Shown: positions 1-5,907 of the stretch, in pieces | How positions within the stretch are numbered: the stretch's first letter is position 1 | Layout: every line of letters begins with the position of its first letter | NCBI GenBank assembly: GCA_038243395.1 | Contig: JBBSRC010000101.1 | Coordinates: forward strand, 1 to 13,295 | Direction of reading: 5' to 3' | DNA from: Gelidibacter sp038243395 | Lineage (GTDB): Bacteria > Bacteroidota > Bacteroidia > Flavobacteriales > Flavobacteriaceae | Length of the DNA: 13,295 nt | Made by a program: the position numbers and the translations under genes | The notes under the pieces: model-generated | Told to the model about the DNA's origin: nothing | Databases searched by the model: none | Seen by the model: only the letters and a program-made list of their open reading frames with translations

Positions 1-323
1 AAACACATCTCGTCCAATTGCTTGAATATTTTGAGTTTCAAATCGCTGTTTTCTGTAGCCGCTTCTACCACCAAGTCTGCTGACTTAACACCTTTGTTCA
101 TATCCGTAAACGTAGTAAGATTACTTAACGTTTCCTGTTTTTGAGTTTCGGTGATATGTTCTTTTGCCACCATCCGATCAAGATTTTTCGTGATGGTATC
201 CAAACCTTTTTGGATTGAAACTTCACTGGTATCAATTAGTTGTACTTTAAAACCACTTTGGGCAAACGTATGTGCAATGCCATTCCCCATTGTTCCTGCT
301 CCAATAACTGCGATGTTTTTCAT
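1..323 (-). CDS. 3-hydroxybutyryl-CoA dehydrogenase, N-terminal part (runs off the window)
   Basis: The ATG is at 321-323 on the minus strand, and the frame stays open to base 1, giving about 107 residues. The protein starts MKNIAVIGAGTMGNGIAHTF, the dinucleotide-binding Rossmann loop GxGxMGxG (residues 8-15) of the 3-hydroxyacyl-CoA dehydrogenase family. An acidic residue ends the second strand (LID, Asp31), as expected for NAD(H) binding, and a V-V-E-A-A-T-E segment lies near residues 85-91. The family oxidises (S)-3-hydroxyacyl-CoA to 3-ketoacyl-CoA in beta-oxidation or butyrate/PHB-type metabolism. The C-terminal domain with the catalytic His/Glu pair is outside the window, so short-chain preference (Hbd/PaaH-like) is inferred only from the stand-alone type of N-terminus. 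It lies downstream of the Gfo/Idh/MocA gene on the same strand, 198 bp away. That gap holds hairpin repeats, so co-transcription is uncertain. Confidence 0.9.
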   Translation of the reverse strand, partial: MKNIAVIGAGTMGNGIAHTFAQSGFKVQLIDTSEVSIQKGLDTITKNLDRMVAKEHITETQKQETLSNLTTFTDMNKGVKSADLVVEAATENSDLKLKIFKQLDEMC

Positions 324-340
324 CAAAAATTTATTTTTTC

Positions 341-360
341 ATTCCCTCGAACGAGGGAAT
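341..360. repeat. 20-nt near-perfect palindrome, possible dispersed REP-like repeat
   Basis: The sequence ATTCCCTCGAACGAGGGAAT has two perfect 9-nt arms around a 2-nt AA centre. It lies 18 bp upstream of the dehydrogenase start, so it would fall in that gene's 5' leader. A palindrome with the same arm length and core (TCG-NN-CGA) but different outer bases occurs at 8846-8865. A hairpin with a 2-nt loop is strained in RNA, so a DNA-level or dispersed-repeat role is as likely as an RNA one. Confidence 0.6.
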
Positions 361-489
361 CTTATTCTTATAAAGTTATAGCCCCTTTGTCCTTCAGTCA
401 TTTGATTTCGTCGAATCTTCGATTTCCCAAAAGGAAAAGCAAGGGTGTTGATTTTATTCTATTTATTTAATATCTATCCTTAACTGTTT

Positions 490-506
490 CCTTCCCTTTG
501 GGAAGG
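490..506. repeat. CCTTCCC/GGGAAGG hairpin at the 3' end of the Gfo/Idh/MocA gene
   Basis: A perfect 7-bp stem with a TTT loop lies 16 bp beyond the stop codon of the oxidoreductase gene. On the minus strand it is followed by GAAACAG rather than a T-run, so it is not a classical intrinsic terminator. It could slow transcription or protect a 3' end, or simply be a dispersed repeat. Confidence 0.45.
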
Positions 507-521
507 ATTTAGGATGAACTC

Positions 522-1481
522 TCAAAACTGATCAATGATCATCGTGGCCACTCGCAAAGCTTCTGTGCCGTCATGTAGTGTGACTACTGGTTTCGTATTG
601 TTGTTGATAGCGTCAGCAAAAGACTCTAGCTCCTCTAAAATAGCGTTGTTAGCTGGAACATCGGGATTATCAAAATAGATCTGTTTCTTTACACCTTCCG
701 CATTTTGAAGAATCATATCAAAATCTCCTGGGCTTATTGGTGCATCTTTCATTTTGACTACTTCGCACCTTTTTTCCAAGAAATCTACAGAGATATAGGC
801 GTCCTTTTGAAAAAACCGTGTTTTGCGCATATTTTTTAGGGAAATTCTACTTGCGGTTAAATTCGCTACACAGCCATTCACAAATTCGATACGTGCGTTG
901 GCAATGTCTGGTGTATCGCTAATGACAGAAACCCCACTTGCCGAAATATTTTTTATTTTAGAATTAACGACGCTTAATATGATATCAATATCATGGATCA
1001 TCAAATCTAAAACAACAGGTACATCAGTACCCCGTGGATTAAACTCTGCTAATCGATGGCACTCAATAAACATCGGGTTTTGTATTTGGTCTTTTACTGC
1101 CTTGAATGCTGGGTTGAAGCGCTCAACATGTCCAACCTGACCTCTCACGTGATTCTCTTCCACCAAAGCCCTAATGGTTTCTGCTTCTTGAACGGTATTG
1201 GCAATCGGTTTTTCTATAAAAATATGTTTGCCCTTAGCAATCGCTAATTTCGCGCATTCAAAGTGAGACAAAGTAGGGGTTACAATATTCACAACATCTA
1301 CAGCATTGATAAGAGCTTCGATGGTGTCAAAATATTTATAACCGAATTCGGCTTCAATTTTTTTAGCATTGACTTCATCGGCATCATAAAATCCGACCAA
1401 CTCGAATTTTTCAGATTGCTTAAGAAGTTTTAAGTGAATTTTTCCAAGATGGCCAGCACCCAGAACTCCTGCTTTTAACAT
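522..1481 (-). CDS. Gfo/Idh/MocA family NAD(P)-dependent oxidoreductase
   Basis: The 319-residue protein has the usual length for the family. The N-terminal Rossmann fold begins MLKAGVLGAGHLG, with the GxGxxG loop at residues 8-13 and an acidic end of strand 2 (FYDAD, 31-35). The family signature EKPIA is at 90-94, where the Lys is the usual catalytic or substrate-contacting residue. GHVERFNPA follows at 117-125 and DLMIHDIDI at 159-167; the His there is the expected second active-site residue. The GHVERFNPA plus H-D-I-D-I pattern recalls members acting on UDP-sugars (GnnA/MviM-like), so a role in nucleotide-sugar or lipid A sugar modification is possible. The substrate cannot be read from sequence. 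The ATG at 1479-1481 fits the start of the fold and follows a TATTTTTG box by 17 bp. The gene is followed on the same strand by the dehydrogenase gene. Confidence 0.93.
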   Translation of the reverse strand: MLKAGVLGAGHLGKIHLKLLKQSEKFELVGFYDADEVNAKKIEAEFGYKYFDTIEALINAVDVVNIVTPTLSHFECAKLAIAKGKHIFIEKPIANTVQEAETIRALVEENHVRGQVGHVERFNPAFKAVKDQIQNPMFIECHRLAEFNPRGTDVPVVLDLMIHDIDIILSVVNSKIKNISASGVSVISDTPDIANARIEFVNGCVANLTASRISLKNMRKTRFFQKDAYISVDFLEKRCEVVKMKDAPISPGDFDMILQNAEGVKKQIYFDNPDVPANNAILEELESFADAINNNTKPVVTLHDGTEALRVATMIIDQF

Positions 1482-1498
1482 AAACTGTACGTTTTATA

Positions 1499-1506
1499 CA
1501 AAAATA
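1499..1506 (-). promoter_or_regulatory. Candidate Bacteroidota -7 box for the Gfo/Idh/MocA gene
   Basis: On the minus strand the sequence reads TATTTTTG, an exact match to the Bacteroidota primary-sigma -7 consensus TAnnTTTG, and it ends 17 bp before the ATG. At the expected -33 distance only a T-run (TTTT) is seen rather than TTTG, so this rests on one half-site in AT-rich sequence. Confidence 0.45.
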
Positions 1507-1541
1507 GCTTTTTTTTAAGGCAGAAAAAAGAAATATTGGAT

Positions 1542-1604
1542 GGAAGTGTAAGCCTCGGAGTTGGGAGCGTGAAGCATGAAGCTGGAAGTGAGAAGTAGGA
1601 ATTA
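1542..1604. repeat. Degenerate heptanucleotide tandem repeat, consensus near KGAAGYN
   Basis: Read in register, nine consecutive 7-mers are GGAAGTG, TAAGCCT, CGGAGTT, GGGAGCG, TGAAGCA, TGAAGCT, GGAAGTG, AGAAGTA and GGAATTA. The AG at units 4-5 and purines at positions 2-3 are kept in almost all copies, while positions 1, 6 and 7 vary. The strand bias (G/A-rich on plus) and strict 7-nt period show a decayed or constrained tandem array rather than random sequence. It is not coding in a way I can support. Confidence 0.7.
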
Positions 1605-1775
1605 TTATTGATTGTCGGTCGGTGACTGTAATTTTACGAAGTTTAGATAAAGGATGAAAGTGTGCTAAGCGAAATAGCAAAGTTCAGGATGCGGTTGAAG
1701 CTCTAAACATCTCGACATATTTCTTGTAGCTTTCTATTGTTTGGGTTAATTTAGCCTTCAAACTTAACTACCGCT

Positions 1776-2417
1776 TTGAAAGACACGTTTAAACATAAGG
1801 GTTTGCGACTGCAACTTGTTGACATCATCAAGGATAAAGGAATTACTGATGGAAAAGTATTAAATGCTATCGGCAAAATTCCTAGACATTTATTTATGGA
1901 TTCAAGTTTTTTGGATCATGCGTATCAAGACAAGGCTTTTCCAATCGCTGCCGATCAAACTATTTCACAACCTTACACTGTTGCATTTCAAACGGAACTC
2001 ATGCAGATTAAACGTGGAGATACCGTTTTGGAAATTGGTACCGGTAGCGGGTACCAAACCGCTGTTTTATGTGAACTGGGAGCGAAAGTATTTAGTATTG
2101 AGCGTCAGTTGGAGCTCTTTAAAATTACATCTAAGTTTTTACCCAAGTTGGGATATCGTCCTAAAAAGCTCATTTTTGGTGATGGTTACAAAGGTTTAAA
2201 GGAAGAAGCACCTTTTGACAGTATCATTGTAACGGCTGGCGCGCCTTTTGTGCCGAAACCCTTAATGAGCCAACTTAAAATAGGCGGTAGGCTGGTAATC
2301 CCTGTTGGGGAAAGTGTGCAGACCATGACTTTATTCATTAGAAAAGGGCCAAAGGACTTTGAAAAGCATGAGTATGGCGAGTTTCGTTTTGTCCCACTTC
2401 TGGAGGATAAAAACTAA
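1776..2417 (+). CDS. pcm: Protein-L-isoaspartate O-methyltransferase
   Basis: This cytoplasmic SAM-dependent enzyme methylates L-isoaspartyl residues formed by ageing of Asp/Asn, starting their repair. The 213 residues match the usual length. The family motif ADQTISQPYTVA is at 59-70, with the ISQP characteristic of the family. SAM motif I, VLEIGTGSGYQTAVL, is at 84-98, an acidic residue follows the next strand (SIER, Glu109), and VTAGAP is at 152-157. The conserved GGRLVIPVG lies at 170-178 near the C-terminus. The start is TTG at 1776-1778. No in-frame ATG exists between it and the conserved LRLQLVDII helix, and the MKDTFKHKGLR start looks like flavobacterial homologues as I remember them. 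The gene is alone on the plus strand and converges with the DUF5686 gene. Confidence 0.95.
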   Translation: MKDTFKHKGLRLQLVDIIKDKGITDGKVLNAIGKIPRHLFMDSSFLDHAYQDKAFPIAADQTISQPYTVAFQTELMQIKRGDTVLEIGTGSGYQTAVLCELGAKVFSIERQLELFKITSKFLPKLGYRPKKLIFGDGYKGLKEEAPFDSIIVTAGAPFVPKPLMSQLKIGGRLVIPVGESVQTMTLFIRKGPKDFEKHEYGEFRFVPLLEDKN

Positions 2418-2648
2418 TCAACATTTTTTTTAGACACTAATTCCACGAATTATCACGAATAGGCGAGTCGAGTTCATTTTGAAATTTGCTAGTTAATTCC
2501 ACAAATGATAACGCTATTTATTGTTTACAGAAACACATTAATATCTGAGTACCTTACATGAACGCAAGGGCGAGTTGCTGGCTGCGATTGTTTTTCGTTT
2601 GCCCTGATTTTTGATATTTAAAACCATGTTATCAGACAATAATTACGG
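2418..2648. other. Convergent intergenic region between pcm and the DUF5686 gene
   Basis: These 231 bp contain no credible gene or clear hairpin terminator. A T8 run at 2423-2430 follows the pcm stop without a stem before it. CACGAAT occurs twice 10 bp apart (2444-2450 and 2454-2460), within a 21-nt element (2440-2460). An imperfect second copy of that element begins at 2496. Confidence 0.5.
2440..2516. repeat. Imperfect direct repeat around ATTCCACGAAT
   Basis: The 21-nt unit at 2440-2460 contains CACGAAT twice. A second unit at 2496-2516 starts ATTCCACAAAT and agrees at roughly three quarters of positions. Such ATTCGTG-rich scraps are frequent between flavobacterial genes in my recollection. 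No function is assigned. Confidence 0.4.
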
Positions 2649-5129
2649 TCATTCGAGAATATTCAAAAACTTCAATCCAAAGATTACAGCATCTCCTTGA
2701 TATCCGTTTTGATAAGAGCGTACATAATCCACACGAAGGAATCTAAATTTCTTAAATCCAATATTATCAATTCCAATAGAAAACTCTTGATAAGGTTTTT
2801 GGTTTTCTGTGGTAAAAGCGTGGGCACCTATGACCAGATTATAATTGAGCTTGTTCAATAAAGGTACGCGACTTAAAAGAAAACCCTTAAAGTCATGTTC
2901 GGCATGCATTTCCAAGTAAGACGAATTTGTACTTAAAGCGTAATAAGGCAAATTGTTGAATACATTTAGATAATTACTAGAGGTGCCAATATGTGTTTGA
3001 TTCCCATTTGGATGGTAATAATCCATAAAGCCAATGCCATCGCCACTAAAGAATGTTCCTGCCTTAAGATTATATTTAAAATCACCTTTATTGCCCAAGT
3101 TAAAATCTTGGGTTAACCGCGCCTTGAGTTGATCGAAATTGTATTGATTATCCGAGGCGGCAAACCCGGTTTCATAACCCAAATAAAGCGTAGGGTATTT
3201 GCTGTTTGGGATGACTATCTTGCGGTCTGGATATCTCAGATACTCCTGACCAAAATTAAAACGCGCATTCAAATTGAATTTTAAAAGATTGTGAGTGTCA
3301 AAAGCAGGTATTCCATAAGCGAGCGGTTGGCGTGGATCATTACTCGAGTAAATATCGTTTTTGTCATTAAAAACTACTTGATCGGTAGTGTTTATCAAAG
3401 CTTTCCGACGTTCATAAGCTACTGTGCTATAAATGTTAATGCCGTTGGTAAGTTCTTGGGTGTAGCCAACTTGACCAAAACTTCGATCATAAATCTTCAT
3501 AAAATTATTTTCAAAAAACAAAGAACTTATGGAATTGACCAAAGGCGAAATGGGCTGCGTTTCATTAAATTGTTGCGTTTCAATTCCCCCAGAAACCGTT
3601 AAGAATGGTTTTGTTATATTGTTGAATTTATAAGTAAAAGAAGTCGTTCCTCGCAAGCGTTCATCTGAAATTCCATATTGCAATGATGCATTTGCTGAGA
3701 AAAAACGACGGTATTTATCCTGACTTTTCCGATAATAAAAACTCAACTTCGAGTTGTAGCCTTGAACAGTATTAAATTGAAGATCAGAGAGAGGTGAGCT
3801 GTAGCCAACAGACCAATCCTCAAAGGAATTACGATGACTATATCCAAAAAGAACATTTTTGATTTTGAACTTATTGTTTTTCGCATCAATAGAATCGAGA
3901 TAAGGTTTTGATTCTCTAACGGTTTGGACACTGTCTTTTAATAAATAATCGCTTATCTCCTCATCGGTCAAGGGCACTGGCCTTACGCTTTTCCAATAGG
4001 TTGAATCTTTTTTATTCGCTTCATTTACAAAGGACAAAATTTCTTTTCCAAAGGACTTTTTCGTCAATTCTGTTTTGAAATTATAATTGCTATACACGGC
4101 AGTATAACGTCCATCGCCCTTAAAGCCGAAGAGCGAATAACTAAAATCCATGCTTTGAGAAATCATGACCCAAATTTGATCACTTTCTGAAAAGGAAAAA
4201 TTTTGTTTGATAGTTATGACTTCTGCGGGTGGGATTTGTGCCTGAATACCGGTAATGCCTAATTCTAAAGCGTATATAGTCCATTGGTTTTCGACGATAT
4301 AAATGAAGCCAGAAAAGATCCGATCATTTTCACGTTTAGGAATTACCTTAATTTTGTTAATGAGATTGCCCTTATCATCATAAAAAATACCTTCCAATTT
4401 ATATTTGTAGTAGTTAAAAGCATAATCGGCAATTGGAGAGATGATCTGATTGCCCAACTCAATGGTATTATTATAAAAATTAAAATCGATGTCGCTTGCC
4501 GTATTAAAACTGAAGCCCTTATTATCGCCACTCACTTTAGAAGCGATGATTTCTTCCTTCAGCTTATCGGGACGCATATATTCAATTTCTGAAATGGTTT
4601 CTGAGAGATATAAAATGCCACTTCGCGTTGAATCCAAACCTACCATAAAATCGTCGAGTTCTTGACCAAAAAATTTTTCAGGTGCATTTTTTATTCTGAT
4701 TAAACCTCGAGAATAGAAATCGGCTTTAAAAGATTTAATCTTCTCTATATTTACTTTTCTAGCTGCAATGGCACTTCTCATGATAATGTCGGCAGGATTC
4801 TCATTAGAATTAATGACTACTTCATTTAAAGAAATTTGTTCTTCGACAAGGGTAACATCTAAAAGATATGGGAATTGTTTTATCTCGACTTCTTTCTTTA
4901 CCGTTTTATAACCTAAAAACTGAAATACAATCGTATAGGTGTCCGGCTTATTTAAATTGAGTTCATAATAACCTGCATCATTACTGGTGGTTCCAGTAAA
5001 AGTGTTTTCTATGTAAATATTGACAAAAGGGAGAGCCTCGTTTTTCTGATCCGTGATGCGACCTTCAATTTGAGAAAAGGTTTGAAAGCTGAGTAAAGTA
5101 AAAAAAAGAGTGAGTAGATTTTTCGTCAT
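2649..5129 (-). CDS. DUF5686 family outer-membrane protein with N-terminal carboxypeptidase-like domain
   Basis: The 826-residue protein begins MTKNLLTLFFTLLSFQTFSQ, a clean Sec signal peptide with cleavage expected after F-S-Q. An upstream in-frame ATG at 5157-5159 would add ten residues before the signal peptide and is less likely. The first ~90 mature residues (IEGRITDQKNEALPFVNIYI, then GYYELNL and FLGYKT) form the carboxypeptidase regulatory-like beta-sandwich that precedes many Bacteroidota outer-membrane barrels. The remainder matches the DUF5686 pattern: an RSAIAARK helix early, then long alternating aromatic beta strands from about residue 430 to the end, suggesting a C-terminal beta-barrel. 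There is no TonB-box plug domain, so this is not a classic SusC receptor. The molecular role of DUF5686 is not known to me. A perfect 16-nt dyad and a -7 box lie upstream. Confidence 0.88.
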   Translation of the reverse strand: MTKNLLTLFFTLLSFQTFSQIEGRITDQKNEALPFVNIYIENTFTGTTSNDAGYYELNLNKPDTYTIVFQFLGYKTVKKEVEIKQFPYLLDVTLVEEQISLNEVVINSNENPADIIMRSAIAARKVNIEKIKSFKADFYSRGLIRIKNAPEKFFGQELDDFMVGLDSTRSGILYLSETISEIEYMRPDKLKEEIIASKVSGDNKGFSFNTASDIDFNFYNNTIELGNQIISPIADYAFNYYKYKLEGIFYDDKGNLINKIKVIPKRENDRIFSGFIYIVENQWTIYALELGITGIQAQIPPAEVITIKQNFSFSESDQIWVMISQSMDFSYSLFGFKGDGRYTAVYSNYNFKTELTKKSFGKEILSFVNEANKKDSTYWKSVRPVPLTDEEISDYLLKDSVQTVRESKPYLDSIDAKNNKFKIKNVLFGYSHRNSFEDWSVGYSSPLSDLQFNTVQGYNSKLSFYYRKSQDKYRRFFSANASLQYGISDERLRGTTSFTYKFNNITKPFLTVSGGIETQQFNETQPISPLVNSISSLFFENNFMKIYDRSFGQVGYTQELTNGINIYSTVAYERRKALINTTDQVVFNDKNDIYSSNDPRQPLAYGIPAFDTHNLLKFNLNARFNFGQEYLRYPDRKIVIPNSKYPTLYLGYETGFAASDNQYNFDQLKARLTQDFNLGNKGDFKYNLKAGTFFSGDGIGFMDYYHPNGNQTHIGTSSNYLNVFNNLPYYALSTNSSYLEMHAEHDFKGFLLSRVPLLNKLNYNLVIGAHAFTTENQKPYQEFSIGIDNIGFKKFRFLRVDYVRSYQNGYQGDAVIFGLKFLNILE

Positions 5130-5190
5130 ATGGTTAGTTTTGTAATACCATAGACGCATTATAACTATAATTGGTTGCCTATAAGTAATT

Positions 5191-5198
5191 CAAACATA
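5191..5198 (-). promoter_or_regulatory. Candidate -7 box for the DUF5686 gene
   Basis: On the minus strand TATGTTTG matches TAnnTTTG exactly, about 60 bp upstream of the chosen ATG. No TTTG is present at the usual -33 distance; instead a perfect 16-nt dyad lies near that position, which would suit promoter control by a DNA-binding protein. Confidence 0.45.
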
Positions 5199-5216
5199 TC
5201 TATAAAAAAGGCTTGT

Positions 5217-5232
5217 GATTGTTATAACAATC
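5217..5232. promoter_or_regulatory. Perfect 16-nt palindrome, candidate operator
   Basis: GATTGTTATAACAATC is a perfect inverted repeat of two 8-nt arms with no spacer. Its centre is about 30 bp upstream of the candidate -7 box of the DUF5686 gene, so it would sit near the -33 region. The symmetry suits a dimeric helix-turn-helix regulator; the regulator is unknown. Confidence 0.5.
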
Positions 5233-5304
5233 TTAAATTAATATTTTCAGAATATCTTTTGAACATTAAGAATTTCTTCAAATTCGGACTTTTTAGAATT
5301 TATT

Positions 5305-5316
5305 TGCCTGTAGGCA
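5305..5316. repeat. Short TGCCTGTAGGCA hairpin downstream of smpB
   Basis: Two perfect 5-nt arms flank a GT centre. The sequence resembles the core of short palindromic intergenic repeats that I associate with flavobacterial genomes. It is 44 bp past the smpB stop and lacks a T-run on either side, so it is not called a terminator. Confidence 0.35.
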
Positions 5317-5359
5317 GATGAGAATTTAATTTGGGAATTTTGAACAGCTGTTTAAGAGT

Positions 5360-5818
5360 TTAACTATAGATTTTCTTAATGCGATCTAAGTTCCGCTTAT
5401 TTTCACGATCTCTAATAGTATCGCGCTTGTCATAGAGTTTTTTACCTTTAGCCAAGGCTATTTCCATCTTTGCAAAACCTCTGTCATTGATGAACAAACG
5501 AAGCGGTACAATAGAAAATCCCTTGGTCTGAACATCCTTATTCAACGATTTTAACTCTCTTTTGTTCAATAACAGCTTCCGTTCTGCTTTTGGTCTGTGG
5601 TTGTAGTGGGTTCCAAATGCATATTCTTCAACGTTCATGTTGATGACAAAAAGTTCGCCTTTTTCATTAAACTCACAAAAACTTTCAGCAATAGAGGCTT
5701 TACCACTTCTGATGGATTTTATTTCGGTACCGGTTAAAACAATGCCAGCCGTATATTTGTCCATTATTTCATAATTGAACCGTGCCTTTCTGTTTTTGAT
5801 GTTGATATATTTCTGCAT
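5360..5818 (-). CDS. smpB: SsrA-binding protein SmpB
   Basis: SmpB binds the tRNA-like end of tmRNA and brings it to stalled ribosomes for trans-translation. From the ATG at 5816-5818 the protein has 152 residues, the normal length. Family motifs appear in order: INIKNRKARFNYEI at 5-18, TAGIVLTGTEIKSIRSGKA at 23-41, the YNHRPKAERKLLL segment near 72-84, and the Arg/Lys-rich tail GKKLYDKRDTIRDRENKR near 124-141, which enters the mRNA channel. An in-frame ATG seven codons upstream (5839) exists, but it would place the start upstream of the candidate -7 box. The MQKYINIKN start fits the family better. The tmRNA gene is not in the window. Divergent from the DUF6503-type lipoprotein. Confidence 0.96.
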   Translation of the reverse strand: MQKYINIKNRKARFNYEIMDKYTAGIVLTGTEIKSIRSGKASIAESFCEFNEKGELFVINMNVEEYAFGTHYNHRPKAERKLLLNKRELKSLNKDVQTKGFSIVPLRLFINDRGFAKMEIALAKGKKLYDKRDTIRDRENKRNLDRIKKIYS

Positions 5819-5825
5819 AGGAAGC

Positions 5826-5856
5826 CAAAGGTAAAACATTTAAGATAACTTTTAAA
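5826..5856 (-). promoter_or_regulatory. Candidate smpB promoter (TTTA-N19-TACCTTTG), near-leaderless
   Basis: On the minus strand TACCTTTG (5826-5833) fits the Bacteroidota -7 consensus TAnnTTTG. TTTA (5853-5856) sits exactly 19 nt upstream, one base off the -33 TTTG. The -7 box ends only 7 bp before the ATG at 5818, so a transcript would have almost no leader. This favours the downstream start. Confidence 0.6.
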
Positions 5857-5876
5857 GAAGACGCATGAGGAATCTT

Positions 5877-5884
5877 TAAGTTTG
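5877..5884 (+). promoter_or_regulatory. Candidate -7 box for the DUF6503-type lipoprotein gene
   Basis: TAAGTTTG followed by C matches TAnnTTTG and ends 23 bp before the ATG at 5908. A good -33 element is not seen at the normal distance; TTTA lies 22 nt upstream. Together with the smpB promoter it makes a compact divergent promoter region of under 90 bp. Confidence 0.5.
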
Positions 5885-5907
5885 CAATTACATTTAAAAC
5901 CAGTATT

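Larger units (their letters stand above)
324..521. other. Intergenic region with several short hairpins
   Basis: These 198 bp carry no credible gene. They contain a 20-nt palindrome (341-360), a short dyad TCGAATCTTCGA (411-422), a degraded TTTCCCAAAAGGAAA-type stretch near 423-440, and a CCTTCCC-TTT-GGGAAGG hairpin (490-506). The pattern resembles the short palindromic intergenic repeats common in flavobacterial genomes; this is from memory of the group and was not tested. On the minus strand a TAACTTTA box near the middle is a weak candidate -7 element for the dehydrogenase gene. Confidence 0.6.
1482..1775. other. Divergent intergenic region between the Gfo/Idh/MocA gene and pcm
   Basis: These 294 bp hold the candidate oxidoreductase promoter at the left end and a degenerate heptamer repeat at 1542-1604. 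The rest, about 170 bp up to the pcm start, holds nothing I can assign. A TA-N3-TTTG sequence about 36 bp before pcm is one base off the -7 consensus spacing and is not claimed as a promoter. Confidence 0.5.
5130..5359. other. Regulatory and intergenic region between smpB and the DUF5686 gene
   Basis: These 230 bp hold a candidate -7 box (5191-5198, minus), a perfect 16-nt palindrome (5217-5232), a TGCCTGTAGGCA hairpin (5305-5316) and a 10-nt palindrome AACAGCTGTT just past the smpB stop. No gene is seen. Confidence 0.55.

Noticed and set aside
1420..1680. Minus-strand ORF of 86 codons across the Gfo/Idh/MocA start
   Set aside because: It overlaps the oxidoreductase gene in another frame, runs through the heptamer repeat and has low-complexity composition. 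It is a shadow ORF.
2649..5129. DUF5686 protein as a SusC-type TonB-dependent receptor
   Set aside because: It shares the carboxypeptidase-like N-terminal domain, but I see no TonB box or plug domain and no SusD partner nearby.
5157..5159. Upstream ATG for the DUF5686 gene
   Set aside because: It would place ten residues including charged and polar ones before an otherwise standard signal peptide; the ATG at 5127-5129 gives a normal Sec signal.
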